From Lepus europaeus (lineage: Eukaryota > Chordata > Mammalia > Lagomorpha > Leporidae), in NCBI RefSeq assembly GCF_033115175.1, contig NC_084850.1, positions 112,761,939-112,825,938 on the forward strand: a stretch of DNA of 64,000 bases, read 5' to 3'. Below are positions 44,814-56,851 of this stretch, one piece after another (position 1 is the first letter of the stretch; each line of letters opens with the position of its first letter). Position numbers and translations under genes: made by a program. The notes beneath the pieces were generated by a model, which saw nothing but the letters and a program-made list of their open reading frames with translations, did not search any database and was not told the DNA's origin.

Positions 44814-46320
44814 AACAGTTTTATGAGCTGTCATTTCACTCACGGTACATGCTTAAATTTATTAAAATGACTAGAGTTTATAATATTATAATAGTAATAA
44901 ATTTAAACTTTGTTTTTATAAATTTTACATAACTGCTAGAAGGCAAAGTAGATTTAAAATAGATAAAGTCTCTACCTTCAGCTGTATTTTGATTGTAAAG
45001 CTTTATAAATTATGTGATAAATGTTCAAAGGGGGAATTATTGATTGGATGGACCTAACACTGTGATCTTAATCATTTGTCATATGCGCTAAAGATAGTTT
45101 TAAAACATGATAGTTCTTGCTTAAGTGAAAAGTATTTAGAACTCTGGTTCTAATGTGTTTCACTTATATGTGAGAACTTAAATGTATAATATTAATATTG
45201 AAATAATACAAAGACATTGGTCATCTGTAATTCAGCTCAATAGTTCAATTCATTTTAGTTACCATCTAGGCATCTCTTGTCTTTAATGGATACATAAAAT
45301 AGTATCCCTACATTTACTGACAAGTCTATTCATATTTTAAAATAATGAATACATTTTATTTACTAATATTCTAGTTTTTACTAATATCCATACTTTCCTC
45401 TGAGGTTTATAATTTTAGAATATTTGTTCATTGTGGATTTTTATAGAGCAGTGTGCCATGAAAATATGAAAGGGAAAAATATTTTCCATCTTCTTGCTGG
45501 AGATCCACAAGTATTTAGTATTTAAAATAATGAGATTATTAGCTGAAGACCTTAGCTAACATGCAAGAGCAATTCTATGATTCTGCTTATTTTAAAAGTG
45601 CTACTTTGACAGAAAATAAAGGATCCAAAATCAAAGAGTGTTTAAGGGATACACACACACACAAACACACACACTCATGAGTTACTTGGAATCCCTTAGG
45701 TATTTTCATTTGACCAACTGAAACCAGAACAATAGAGGGATATAAGCTAGTGAAGAATTCCTTAAAATTTCATTAGAAATTAAAATAGACTATACATTTT
45801 GAAAATGGCAGGCAATTTAACTCTATGCATTTAAAATGAATTGATATTTCTTTCCCGTAGTTTACAGTCTAATATGGCTCAAAGTAGAGAGAAAAGATGG
45901 AAATACGAATATCTTTCAAAAGTAGAATACGATAAACTTCATGAAAACAGAAGAACGTGAAATAGACCTGCGTGCACACAAACACACACACACATACACA
46001 CATTCCTATGTACACACACACACTATATCTATATCTATATCTATATCTATATCTATATCTATATACCTGTTTTAGGAAGATGGCTAGGGCAAGACCTAGC
46101 AGACATGACTTGCTAAATACTGTTTCCCACCTTGAAGATGGAAAAATCAATCTAGGGAAAATAGGAGGAGTTCAAAGAGAGTTGCTGAGAAAGGGTGAAG
46201 TAGACTCTGAAGAAAAAAGCAAGCACTCCGTTGCAACACAGTCTAGTATATGAAAAGATATTGATGGACTGGAGTGGATCATTACTTCCTATTCAGTACC
46301 TCAAATTGAATTTTCCACGC
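44814..46320. other. AT-rich sequence without a gene; two microsatellites
   Basis: Contains a (CA)n patch at 45652-45674 and the hexamer array annotated separately. No coding exon is supported; the 93-codon frames at 45869-46253 are read through the microsatellite. Confidence 0.45.
46022..46066. repeat. (ATATCT)n microsatellite
   Basis: About seven uninterrupted hexamers, preceded by a CA-rich stretch from 45979. Confidence 0.95.
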
Positions 46321-46615
46321 AAAGACAGAGGAGACACACCATAGCCAATGCCATCACTGCCACATCTTCTCAGCCAGCCCTGCCTTCACACAGAGCTCTG
46401 CTTGGTAGTATCCTGCACACACCTCGTGTGGCAATTTCAGGGGCAAAATGGTCTCTTTTCTTTTCTGGCTTAAGGCTTCTTTCTGCCTGCTGGCACATCC
46501 AATCAGAGATTTTAAAGCCCGCAAGGAAAGATTTCAACCAATGGGGTTTGTCCTGTAGTAAAATGCTCTAGTCCCCTGTCCTTTGGGAGGAAAATAGTGT
46601 ATTCCACAAAATTAT

Positions 46616-46760
46616 GGGGGCCCTCACAAAGTTCATGGAAAAGGCATATTAAGAAACAAACAGACAAAAAAAAATTATGCATGGCTTTCAGAATTGTTTC
46701 ACATCAAAATAAACTTATCTGTTAATTGTGTTTTCCCCAAAACTTTTTGAAGTTCCCCTG
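46616..46760. mobile_element. Short inverted-repeat element (MITE-like), complete copy
   Basis: Ends GGGGGCCCTCACAAAGTTCATGG and, read on the other strand, CAGGGGAACTTCAAAAAGTT. The interior AATTATGCATGG..AATAAACTTATC matches the other two copies. No coding capacity. Confidence 0.7.
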
Positions 46761-47049
46761 TATTCATGAGGTTCACAGGGAGACTGAGCCTATTTGTCCA
46801 CCAGACAAACCAGCTCCAGAGAGGTTATCCTCCTTCCCGGAGTGATACTCCTTGTTCCCTCCTCTATCTGTTAAATAAATCTCCTATTCCCAGAAACTTG
46901 TCTCATGCTCTGCTGTCAGGGAGACACAAGCCACGATACACACTCAGTTTTATCCATATAGTTCTGTTGAGAAAATATTTTTATAGTCACTATTTCCCTG
47001 TGGGGAAAAAGGGATGGAGTGAGTGCTAGGGGTTGAGGGATAGGCTATG

Positions 47050-47150
47050 GAATTGTTGTCAGCTCCATTTTACTTATGAGGAAAAGGCTTTAGGTAATCT
47101 GAGTGATTCTCCCAAAATCACACAGCTCATAAGTGGCAAAGTCTTCTTTG
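47050..47150 (-). mobile_element. MIR fragment
   Basis: Inverted MIR core: CTCCATTTTACTTATGAGGA, AAATCACACAGCTCATAAGT. Confidence 0.65.
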
Positions 47151-47386
47151 ATGTGCTAAATAGGACCTTGGCAACACAAAAAAGAATGAATCATTTCCCA
47201 AATGAGTTCTGTGTGCTTTAATTTCACGTATAACCTCAATTTAATGTGTCAGCTCTTGCTAGCTTAAAACATCTCATCTAAATCTCATTAATTCGGATTC
47301 TATTAATTTATGCTTTCTGATAACTTGGAAATGTAGGAGTGAAATTTACTTTCTCTGTGAAAAAAATTACCTATGAACATACAATT

Positions 47387-47690
47387 TTAAAATTTTATTT
47401 GAGAGGGAGGGACACACACACACAGAGAAAGAGAGAGAGAGACAGAGAGAGAGAGATTCTATCCATTAGTTCACTCTCCAAATGCCTGCAATGGCTGAGG
47501 CTGAAACCAACATTTGGGCATTCAGTACAGGTACCCCTGTGGGCAGCTGGAACCCAATTGCTTAAGCCATCATCTGCTGCCTCCCAGGATCCACATTAGC
47601 TAGAAGCTGGAATCAGGAGCAGGAGCTAGGGATTGAACCCAAATACTCTGATATTGGAATATGGGCATCCTAAGCCAAATGCCCACCCCA
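47387..47690 (-). mobile_element. CSINE
   Basis: Reverse copy with (CA)/(GA) runs at 47412-47456, GTTCACTCTCCAAATGCCTG and the end AAATGCCCACCCCAG. Confidence 0.85.
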
Positions 47691-47796
47691 GAATATACTT
47701 TCTAGTATGAGATCAAGTCATTTCTTCCATCCCTGCTTTGGGTTTCCTTCATGTAATCCTCCTTCAATGTTCTCTAATATCCAATAAAAGATAATA

Positions 47797-48100
47797 AACA
47801 GGGACAAGCATTTAGCCTACCTTATAGAAAAACTGGCTAAGATGTCCAAGTCCCACTTAGTAGCTCGGTTTGATTGATATCTCTGACTTGTGAGTCCAGC
47901 TTCTTGCTAATGAAGACCCTGGGAGGTAGTGGTGATGACTTGGTAATTCGGTTTCTACAACCCATGTGAGAGACTGAGATTGAGTTCCCAGCTCCTAGCC
48001 CTGGCCTGACCCAGCTGCAGCAGGTGTCTCAAGAGTAAACCAGCAGACGAGAGCTCTCTATCAGTGTCTGTCATTCTCTCAAATAAATAAAAATAACAGT
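47797..48100 (+). mobile_element. CSINE, diverged
   Basis: Forward copy: AGATGTCCAAGTCCCACTTA, CCAGCTTCTTGCTAATGAAG, CCCTGGGAGGTAGTGGTGAT, tail TCTCAAATAAATAAAAATAA. Confidence 0.83.
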
Positions 48101-48269
48101 AGCTAAAAGAGACTAAGAATATTAGATACACTGAATCTTAGGATGATTCATTACTCTTGCAATGCTCTCCAGCATAATGGAATGGAACTCTGTCCCATCT
48201 CAAGCTATATTCAGAGAAGGAAATATTCATGTATTTTTCCCAATTTTTTATTTAAATATAACGTTATAC

Positions 48270-48490
48270 AGTAACAGCTATATATCAGGCACTATTATAA
48301 ATGTTTTACAGTAGTAACTCATTTAATATTAATAATAACCCTTTGAAGTAGATACCATTATTTATATTCATTTTACCAATGAGAAAACGAAGGGAAAGGG
48401 AGAGTCAGTGGTTTGACCATTGTCACAGAGCTGATAAATGGCTAAGTCTGGAATCAAACTCAGGAAACAGCTCTGAATTTAGATTTCAGT
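48270..48490 (-). mobile_element. MIR SINE
   Basis: Inverted MIR: ATTCATTTTACCAATGAGAA, GTTTGACCATTGTCACAGAG, TAAGTCTGGAATCAAACTCA. Better preserved than the other MIR copies here. Confidence 0.8.
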
Positions 48491-48737
48491 GATCTTATCT
48501 GCCAATAGCTCCTTGGAAACTTTCAAATCCAACCTCATTCAGTCACCATAACAACCCACATACCATAATAATGTTAACACTAATAAAGGGTGCAGAGGAA
48601 AGTTTTCAAGTATGTTTTTCAGGGATGCCCTTCAGTGCTAATTTTATGCAAATAATTGTTAGTAAGGTCTCAAAAGCCCCAAGATGCTTGCATGCACTCT
48701 TGTGACTCTTGAATCCATGCCACAGTTTTTATATTTA

Positions 48738-49079
48738 TTTATTTGTTTTTAAAGATTTATTTATTTATTTGAAAGAGTTACACAGAGAGGAGAGGCAGAG
48801 AAAGAGAGAGAGAGAGAGAGAGAGAGGTCTTCCATCCGATGGTTCACTCCCCAGTTGGCTGCAATGGCTGGAGCTGTGCCAATCCGAAGCCAGAAGCTTC
48901 TTCCGGGTCTCCCATGTGGGTGCAGGGTCCCAAGGACTTGGGCCATATTCTACTGCTATCCCAGGCCATAACAGAGTGCTGGATTGGAAGTGGAGCAGCT
49001 GGATCTCGAACCCGCACCCATGTGGGATGCCGGTGCTTCAGCCCAGGGCATTAGCGCACTGCGCCACAGCCTCGGCCCT
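48738..49079 (-). mobile_element. CSINE
   Basis: Reverse copy flanked by GTTTTTATATTTA (48725-48737 and 49080-49092). GA run at 48801-48823. Confidence 0.93.
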
Positions 49080-49139
49080 GTTTTTATATTTAAAACTTGT
49101 GAATAATGACAGTGTTATTTCTTTCTAATATTTACATTG

Positions 49140-49300
49140 TTTCTTTTTTAAAAATAAATGTTATTGTGTATATTTAAGGTATACAACATGGCATTATGAA
49201 ATACATATATAAAGCAATTAATATAGTGGTGCAAATTAACATATCCATCATCTCATACAGTCATGCAATTTTTATCCTGTGGCAATGACAGCAGCAGCTA
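49140..49300 (-). mobile_element. LINE-1 3' UTR remnant
   Basis: ATTGTGTATATTTAAGGTAT, ACAACATGGCATTATGAAAT and AATTAACATATCCATCATCT are words of an old L1 3' UTR in reverse. Confidence 0.65.
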
Positions 49301-49308
49301 AAAAATGT

Positions 49309-49407
49309 GGAATGCTTCATGATTGTGTGTGTCATCCTTGGGCAGGGGCCCTGCTAATCTTTTCTGTGTCATTCCAATTTTAGTATATGTGCTGCCGAAG
49401 GGAGCAC
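49309..49407 (-). pseudogene. RNU6: U6 snRNA pseudogene, near full length
   Basis: On the minus strand the 99 nt run from GTGCTCCCTTCGGCAGCACA to the U6 3' domain (GGATGACACACACAATCATG) and cover nearly all of U6. Several substitutions affect conserved positions. No poly(T) terminator or upstream TATA/PSE promoter was recognised, so I call it a pseudogene. Confidence 0.85.
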
Positions 49408-49410
49408 AAT

Positions 49411-49490
49411 GTCATCCCTGCACAGGGATCTTGCTAATCTTTCTTGTGTCATTGCAATTTTAGTATAGATGCTGCTGAAGAGAGCACAAT
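49411..49490 (-). pseudogene. RNU6: Second, partial U6 copy from an 80-bp tandem duplication
   Basis: Positions 49411-49490 repeat 49331-49410 in exact 80-bp register (GTCATCC.. to GAGCACAAT). The second unit has extra substitutions. It contains the U6 5' two-thirds only. Confidence 0.85.
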
Positions 49491-50120
49491 GTCATAGCTT
49501 TTTAATGAGGGAACATTGTGACTAATGGAGGCTTTTGGAACAACACAGAGAGTGAATAGAAGGTTTTGGAGTAATTACTCTTCATCTGAAAAATTAATCA
49601 CAAAGAAAAGAAAAACCAGAAGATTCCACAGTCGTGTGCCCATCCAAATCATTTGCAAATATTAGGCTAACTCACAGTTCATCAAATTTTGTGCCAGTAT
49701 TAGGATTTGGTACAATCAGTCAGGGAGAGAAGATTTTTGCAGTTGTTTCTTGCTGAGCCAGGATAATTGTCTAACTGTGAAAGGCAGTTATTTTCCAGAT
49801 TAACTCCTCTTTCTCTAAAATGTTTTAGTGAATTTCTCTCTCTCACACACACACTCCCACTCATACCATGTGATCTGCTGATTTTAAAGGACCATATTCT
49901 ACATGTTAAGTGTCAATGTATTTGTGATTATAGTAGAGTGATTATATTAAGTAGAGTGATTATAGATAACAATATTTTACTGAATATTTTCCCAAAACTA
50001 TGTTGAACAAAAGGATATAGAAGGTTTTCACAATAAACATGATAAACATTTGAGGAGAAAGATATGTTTACCCTTATTTGAATGTTACACAACAAATACA
50101 TGTGTTGAAAGATCTCATTG

Positions 50121-50456
50121 TGGAGCCAGCATAATGGTGTGGCAGGGTAAGCCACTACCTGCAGCGCTGGTATCCCATATACACATTGATTTGAGTTCCA
50201 GCTGCTCTACTTCCTATCCATCTCCAAGCTAATGTACCTGAGAAATAAGTGTAAAATGGTCTCAGTACAAGTGTGGGACCCAGATGGAATTCCAGGCTCC
50301 TGGCTCCTGATTCCTGGCTTCAGCACGGCCCAGCCCTGGCTATTGCCTCCATTTGGGGAATAAATCACAAATAGAAGATCGCTCTCTCTCTCTCTTTCTG
50401 TCTTTCCTTCTCTCTCTGTAACTCTTTCTTTCAAAATAAATTTTTTTTAAAAAAAG
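50121..50456 (+). mobile_element. CSINE
   Basis: Forward copy flanked by AAAGATCTCATTG (50108-50120) and AAAGATCACATTG (50457-50469). Confidence 0.93.
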
Positions 50457-50469
50457 AAAGATCACATTG

Positions 50470-50528
50470 AACTATACATATATATGTATATATATGTGTG
50501 TGTATATATAAACATATATATAATGCTA
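50470..50528. repeat. (TA)n/(TG)n microsatellite
   Basis: Alternating ATAT, GTAT and GTGTGTGT runs between the CSINE and the LINE-1 tail. Confidence 0.85.
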
Positions 50529-50879
50529 ATGTATCAGTTATAATATTTTTATTTTTCAATTTTATTTAAGATACACAGATTTCATGTATTTCACATATAC
50601 AGATCTTCCCGCCCTACCCTCTCTCCCACCCATGCTGCCACCCTTCTTCCTCCTTCTTCTCCTATTCCCTCTCTTAATTTTTACAATGATCTACTTCCAG
50701 TTTACTTTATACTCAAAAGATGAACCCTCCCCTAAGTAGAGTTCAACAAATAGTATGAAGAAAGAAAAAACACTGTTCCTCAACAGTAGGGACAAGGGCT
50801 GTAAAAACTCATCAAATCTCAAAATGTCAATTTCATTCCTATACATTACATTGTTGATAGTCTGTTAGTTACCACAGAT

Positions 50880-53800
50880 CAGGGAAAACATAATGGTATT
50901 TGTCTTTTTGGGACTGGCTTATTTAACTAAGTATAATGGTTTCCAGTTGCATCTATTTTGCTGCAGGATTTCATTCTTTTTATGGCTGAGTAGTGTACAT
51001 ATACCATAATTTCCTTATCCAGTCATTAGTTGATGAACATCTGGGTTAATTCCATATCTTAGCTATTATGAATTGACCTGCAGTGGAGGTACAGATAACT
51101 CTTTCATATGCTGATTTCATTTCCCTTGGGTAAATTCTCAGGAGTGGGATTACTGGGGCATATAGTAGATCCATTTTCAGTTTTCTCAGGTATCTACATA
51201 CTGTCTTCCACAATAGCTATATTAGTTTACATTCCCACCAACAGTAGATTAGAGTACCTCACCCCCACATACTCACCAGTAGTTGTTGATTTCTGTATGA
51301 CAGCCATTCAAACTGGGGTGAGGTGAAACCTCATTGTGGTTTTGATTTGCATTTCCCTGATGGCTAATGATCCTGGGCATTTTTTTTTTTTCATGTGTCT
51401 TTTGGCCATTTGGATTTCCCTTTTTGAAAAAAATGCCTGTTCAAGTCCTTTGCCCATTTCTTAAATGGATTGTTGTTTTATTGCTGTTGAATTTCTTGAG
51501 CTCTTTATAGAATCTGGATAGTAATCCTTTCTCAGTTTCAGAGTTTGCAAATATTTTCTCCCATTCTGTCAGTTGCCTTTCAATTTGCTGAGTGTTTCTT
51601 TTTCAGTGCAAAAATTATCAGCTTGATGTAATCCCACTTGTCAATTTTGGCTTTGATTGATTATCTGTGCTTCTAGGGTCTTTTCCAAGAAGTCTTTGCC
51701 TATGCCAATGTCTTGTAAAGTTTCCCCAATGTTCTTCTCTATTAATTTGATGGTATCAGGCTGTAGATTTAGATCTTTGAGCCATTTTGAGTTGGGTTTT
51801 GTGTAAGGTATGAAGTAGAGGCCTTGTTTCATACTTTTGCATGTGGAGATCCAATCTTCCTGTCACCATTTTTTGAAGAAACTGTCCTTTATCCAGGGAT
51901 TGATTTTAGCTCCTTTGTCAAAGATTAGTTAGTTATAGAAATGTGGATACTTTTCTGGAGTTTCTATTCTGTTTCATTGGTCTACACGTCTATTTTTGTG
52001 GCAATACCAGGCTGTTTTGATTATAGCTGCCTGTAGTATGTCTTCAAATTGATATTGTGATAACTCCAGCTTTGTTTTTGTTGTATAACATTTGTTTAGC
52101 AATTTAGGGTCTCTTGTGTTTCCATGAGAATTTTAGCATCATTTTTTCTAGATCTGAGAAGAATGTCTTTGGTATTTTGATTGGGATTGCATTGAATTTT
52201 AAATTGCTTTTGGTAGTATAGATATTTTGGTGATATTGATTCTTCCAATCCATGAACATGGAAAATTTTCCCATTTTTATGTCTTCTATTTCTTTATTTA
52301 ATGTTTTAAATTTTGATCATAGAGATTTTCCCCTCTTGGTTAAATGTATTCTGAGGTATTTAATTTTTCTGTAGCTATTTTGAATGAAATTGATCTTAGA
52401 AGTTGTTTCTGAGCCATGGCATTGTCTGTCAATACAAAGGCTTTTGATTTTTGTGCGTTGATTTTATATCCTGAAACTTTACCAAACGCTTTTATGAATT
52501 CCAAGAGTTTCTTAGTGGAGTCTTTTGGTTTCCCTATATATTAGGATCATGTCATCTGTAAACAGAGATAGTTTGACTTCCTCCTTTCCAATCTGTATCC
52601 TTTTGATTTCTTATTCTTGCCTAATGGCTCTGGTTAAAATTTCCAGGAGTATATTGAATATCAATGGTGAAAGTGGGCATCTTTGTTTGGTTCTGGATCT
52701 TAGTAGAAATGCTTTCAACGTTTCCCCCATCCAATAAGATGCTTGCTGTGGGTTTGTCATAAATTGCCTTCATTGTGTTGAGGAATGTTCCCTCTATACT
52801 CAGTTTGCTTAAGGTTTTGATCATGAAAGGATATTGTATTTTATCAAATGCTCTCTCTCTGCATCTACTGAGATAATCATATGATTTGTATTCTTCAATT
52901 TGTTAATGTGATATGTCACATTTATTGATTTGCAAATGTGGTACCATCCCTGCATACCAGGGATAAATCCTACTTGGTCCAGGTGAATGATCTTTCTAAT
53001 GTGTTGTGTATTCGATTGGCTAACATTTTGTTGAGGATTTTTGCATCTATGTTTGTCAGGATTATTGGACTGTAGTTCTATTTCTCTGTTGATGTTTTTC
53101 TGATTTAGGAATTAAGGTGATGCTTGCTTCATCTGAAGGAATTTGGGAGGATTTCCCCCTTTTCAATTGTTTTGAATAGCTTGATAAAAATGGGAATAAT
53201 TTCTTCTTTAAATGTCTGGTAGGATTGAACATTGAAGCCATCTGGTCCTGGGGTCTTATTTGTTGGGAGAATCTGTATTACTGATTCAATCTCCAAATTG
53301 GTTATCTGTTTAGGTTTCCTAAGTCTTCATGACTCAATTTTTTAGACTGTATATGTCCAGGAATCTCTCCATTTCTTCTAGATTTTCCAATTTGTTGACA
53401 TATAGCTCTTTGTAATAATTCCTGATGATTTTTTTATTTCTGTGGTATCTGTTGTTACATTTCCTTTTTCATCTCTGATTTTATTAATTTGAGTTTTCTC
53501 CTTTTTTCTTTGTTTTGCCATTGTTGTATTAATTTTATTTATTTTTTTTTTCAAAATCCAGCTCTTCATTTCACTGATCTTTTGTATTTTTTGTTTCAAT
53601 TTTGTTTCTTCTTTAATTTTAATTATTTCTTCCCTCATGCTAATTTTGGGTTTGGTTTGCTGTTGTTTTTTTAGGTCCTTGGGATGCACTGATAGCTCAT
53701 TTATTTGTTGCCTTTCCAATTTCTTGATGTAGATGGCAATTATTATAAACTTCCCTCTTAACTACTTTTGTGTATTCCAAAGATTTTAATAATTTGTATT

Positions 53801-54385
53801 TTCATTTTTATTCATCTCCAGAAATTTTTTTATTTCCCTTTTGATTTTTTCTATGGCCCAGTATTCATTCAGGAGCATGTTGTTCAGTCTCCATGTTTTT
53901 GCGCATGTTCTAGAGATCCCTGGATTTTCTGTCTAGTTGATCTATACACTGTTGAAATTCAGGTGTTGAATTCCCTATTACTATTGTATTGGAGTCTATA
54001 TCTCTCTTTAGATCCATTAACATTTGTTTAAATAGCCAGATGTGCTGGTATCAGGTGCATATACATTTATTATAGTCACATCTTCCTTTTGAATTGATCA
54101 CTTAATCATTATGTAGGGACTTTCTTTATCTCTCTTAAGTTTTTTTGTTAAAGTCTATTTTATCTGGTATTAGCATGACTATACCTGCTCTTTTTTTTTT
54201 TTGCTTTCCATTAACCTGGAATATCTTTTTCTATCTTTCACTTTCAGTCTACATGTGTCTTTGTTGGTGATGTGTGTTTTCTGTAGGAAGCAAATAGATG
54301 GGTTTTGTTTTTTAATCCATTCAGGCAGCCTGTATCTTTTAATTGGAGAATTTAGGCGATTTACCTCCAAGGTTACTATTGATAA
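50880..54385 (-). pseudogene. LINE-1 ORF2 remnant (endonuclease-reverse transcriptase)
   Basis: The endonuclease start is readable at 54370-54179 (LNSPIKRYRLPEWIKKQNPS). There the catalytic Glu of the family's QETH motif is Lys (LQKTH), which would abolish nicking. The linker is at 53719-53378. The RT region follows, with the catalytic F-T-D-D box coded at 52562-52551 and an IYDKPTASI block near 52760. The C-terminal segment is at 51832-51641 (TIKLIEKNIGETLQDIG). Many frameshifts and stops lie between these pieces, so no polyprotein can be made. Confidence 0.85.
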
Positions 54386-54599
54386 GTAATGACTTGGCCC
54401 TGCTATTTTTCTGTATATATTCCTTTTATTTCCTTTGGGTTTCCTTTGTACTTTTGCTGGAACATTTTCTGCCTTAACATTATTTCATATTGATGACTAT
54501 CTTTCTGTGTTTCTTTGTGTAGCACATATTTAAGCATCATTTGTAAGGCTAGATGAGTGGTGAGAAATTCAATTCGTTTATTATAGAAGGTTTTTATTT

Positions 54600-55459
54600 C
54601 ACCTTCATTCATGAATGAGAGCTTTTCAGGGTGCAGAATTTTTGGTTGACAGTTTTTTTTTTTCCTTTGAAGACTAGGACTGTATCTCTCTCTGCATTCT
54701 CTCCTAGCCTGTACAGTTTCTGATGAGAAGTCAACTTTGAGTCTAATTGGAGACCCTCTGAAAATAATCTGGCATTTCTCTAGTGCACATTTTAGAATCT
54801 TTATGTTTTATTGTTGAAAGTTTGGCTGCAATGCATCATGGTCAAAATTTTTCTGGTCATGTCTTTTAGGAGTTCTGTGTGCCTTGTGTACTTGATCATC
54901 CCTTTCTTTCTACAAATTAGGAAATTTTTCTGTAATTATTTCACTGAATAGGTCTTCTAATCCAGACTCTCTTTTCATACCTTCAGGACCTCCTAAGATC
55001 CATATGTTGGATAGTTTGATAGTATTCCAGAAGTCTCCAACCCTGTTTTTAATTTTTCTAATTTCTTTGACTTTTTTTGTGGTGTGACTGAGAAATTTCC
55101 AAATATTTGTCTTCTAGCGTGGATAGTCTTTCTTCTGCCTCACCAAGTCTATTACTAAGGCTTTCCACTGTACTTTTTAATTGACATACTGAATTCATTT
55201 CTAATATTTCCATTTGATTTCTCTTCAAAATATATATCTCATGGGAAAATTTTTCTCCTGTGTCATGTATGGGTTTATTTAACTGGCTTCTCATTGCTTC
55301 TGAGTAATCTCTGATTAATCTTTTGAATTCTTTTTCAGGCGTTTCATCAATCTCTTTGTCCTCACATTCGAATATTGAAATGTTATTATGTTCCTTTGGG
55401 GGAGTCATGATATCTTCCTTATTCTTGTTTCTTGGATTTCTGCATTTATTTTTAGGCAT
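54600..55459 (-). pseudogene. LINE-1 ORF1 remnant (RNA-binding chaperone)
   Basis: From the ATG at 55459 a 133-codon frame is open to 55058. It opens with the basic MPKNKCRNPRNKNKED start, and its last part (CQLKSTVESLSNRLGEAEER) is the heptad-patterned coiled coil of L1 ORF1p. The RRM and C-terminal domains downstream are frameshifted; only short pieces such as 54403-54612 remain readable. Not functional. Confidence 0.8.
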
Positions 55460-56245
55460 CCGTAGAAATATTTATTGATTTTCCCCTCTGGTGGATTTTA
55501 TCTTTAAACTATGATTCTGTGGCTTAGTGGAATGTCTGATCTTTCACTGAATAATCAGAGACATGAGCTGAGTGTGGCCAGGGAGCTCCAGTCAGTGCTC
55601 CAAGGTGGGGCAAGTATCCAGGGTGACTCAGAAGTTGGACATGGTAGGTCTCCTGTATTGTCAACAGGGAAGAGGGTATGATCACCTCCGTTGGCATAAT
55701 CACACTCTGTACTCCTCTCTTCCAATGGTGATCGATGGCCTGGGTTAGCCCACAGTGGGTACAACACTCACCTCCACTGCTGCATGAACTGCGCAAAGGA
55801 TCTGTGCAGTCCTTGTGTGAATACGGATCCCACTACAATGACCCACCCCAGGCACTCAAGAAGCTCTGAGCACAGTGATTGCCCAGAGATCCAGCTACAC
55901 CTTGCACATTATTGTGCATTCACAGAGTCCCCACAGTCTCAGCACGCAAGGCTCTCACAGTCAGAGGTTGCAGAGGATCCACTCCACTCTGCTAGATTGT
56001 CCTTTCCACAGACAGGCAGCCACATTCTCAGAGCCAGCTGCCTGTAGGTGTTGCACCTTGTCATTTTGAGCCCCAGAGCCTGTGATATGTTTAGAGGCTG
56101 GGAGCACCTCACAGTTCTACATGGGTGCCCAGCCCCCAGTCAGTCCTTCCAGCCAGACTCAAAGTCAGTGGTGAACATGGATTTTTCCCTCTGGTACAAT
56201 CCCTGGATCACATGCATGCACAAGAGCCACTGCAGCTGCTACTCA

Positions 56246-56452
56246 TATCAAAATGGTGCCTTCTCCCTGCCCATTGCTGAGCGTGTGCTCTCAAGCTGCC
56301 GCAACTGCTAAAGCTATCAAGATGGCATCTTGTCCCTGTCAGTTGCTGGGTGCATGCACATGTACCACCAAAGCCACAGCTGATGTCAAAATGGCAATCT
56401 CTTCGAACCGATTGACAGCGGCTATTGTAGGGGGAAAAGGAGAGAGAAACAT
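56246..56452 (-). repeat. Three 69-bp units in the LINE-1 5' UTR
   Basis: The block TATCAAAATGGTGCC recurs as TATCAAGATGGCATC and TGTCAAAATGGCAAT, starting at 56246, 56315 and 56384, in exact 69-bp register. Each is followed in its unit by a TTGCTGRGTG-like block. On the minus strand the repeated core is a CCATYTTGA-type box, similar to YY1 sites. Confidence 0.7.
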
Positions 56453-56851
56453 GCCCTTTTTTCAACTGGGTTAGGTGGGTACCCTGTCCCCCTTAGAGCA
56501 TTGGCCAGACTCAAAGATGGTAGTATACTCCACCAGGCTCTCCCTCTGGCTATAACACCAGTGTCACAGGCTGCTACAGTTTGCTCTCACCTCGTTCTCC
56601 AAAGCTGATATTTCCTCCAGCTTTTGGCTGCAGGGGTTGTGTGTTGTAACCGCGCTTGTTGCTGTGCATTTGCATCTTCCACACTGATCCATAGCGTTCC
56701 TCTTCTTTCTATAGTTTCCACTGCAGATTTTTCTCCAGGTATCCCTTGGGAATGCACTTCCCCCACCTTTTTGCTACTGTTTTCCCCTAGCCTAAAGCAG
56801 TTATTTCTTTCCCTATTCTGCCATCTTGAAATCTCCAGTTACAAATGTTTT

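Larger units (their letters stand above)
50551..56835 (-). mobile_element. Near full-length but inactive LINE-1 (6.3 kb)
   Basis: Transcribed leftwards. The 5' UTR (56835-55460) begins with a YY1-type CAAGATGGC (56828-56820 on the minus strand). ORF1 follows (about 55459-54600), then ORF2 (about 54380-50880) and a 3' UTR with a purine-rich tract (pyrimidine on +, 50605-50680). Candidate 16-bp target duplications CAGTTATAATATTTTT (50535-50550) and CAGTTACAAATGTTTT (56836-56851) match at 12 of 16 positions. Both ORFs are broken by many frameshifts and stops. Confidence 0.9.

Noticed and set aside
46330-46960. Possible LTR (CCAATCAGAG plus TTTTAAAG near 46500, AATAAA near 46874) split by the short inverted-repeat element
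   Set aside because: Suggestive layout, but no TG/CA ends or target duplication could be fixed, so not annotated as an element.
49309-49407. Functional U6 gene
   Set aside because: Substitutions at conserved positions, no recognisable upstream TATA/PSE promoter and no poly(T) terminator.
50605-50690. CT-rich tract as a gene promoter or splice region
   Set aside because: It is the inverted polypurine tract of the LINE-1 3' UTR, matching those at 88, 23990 and 63803.
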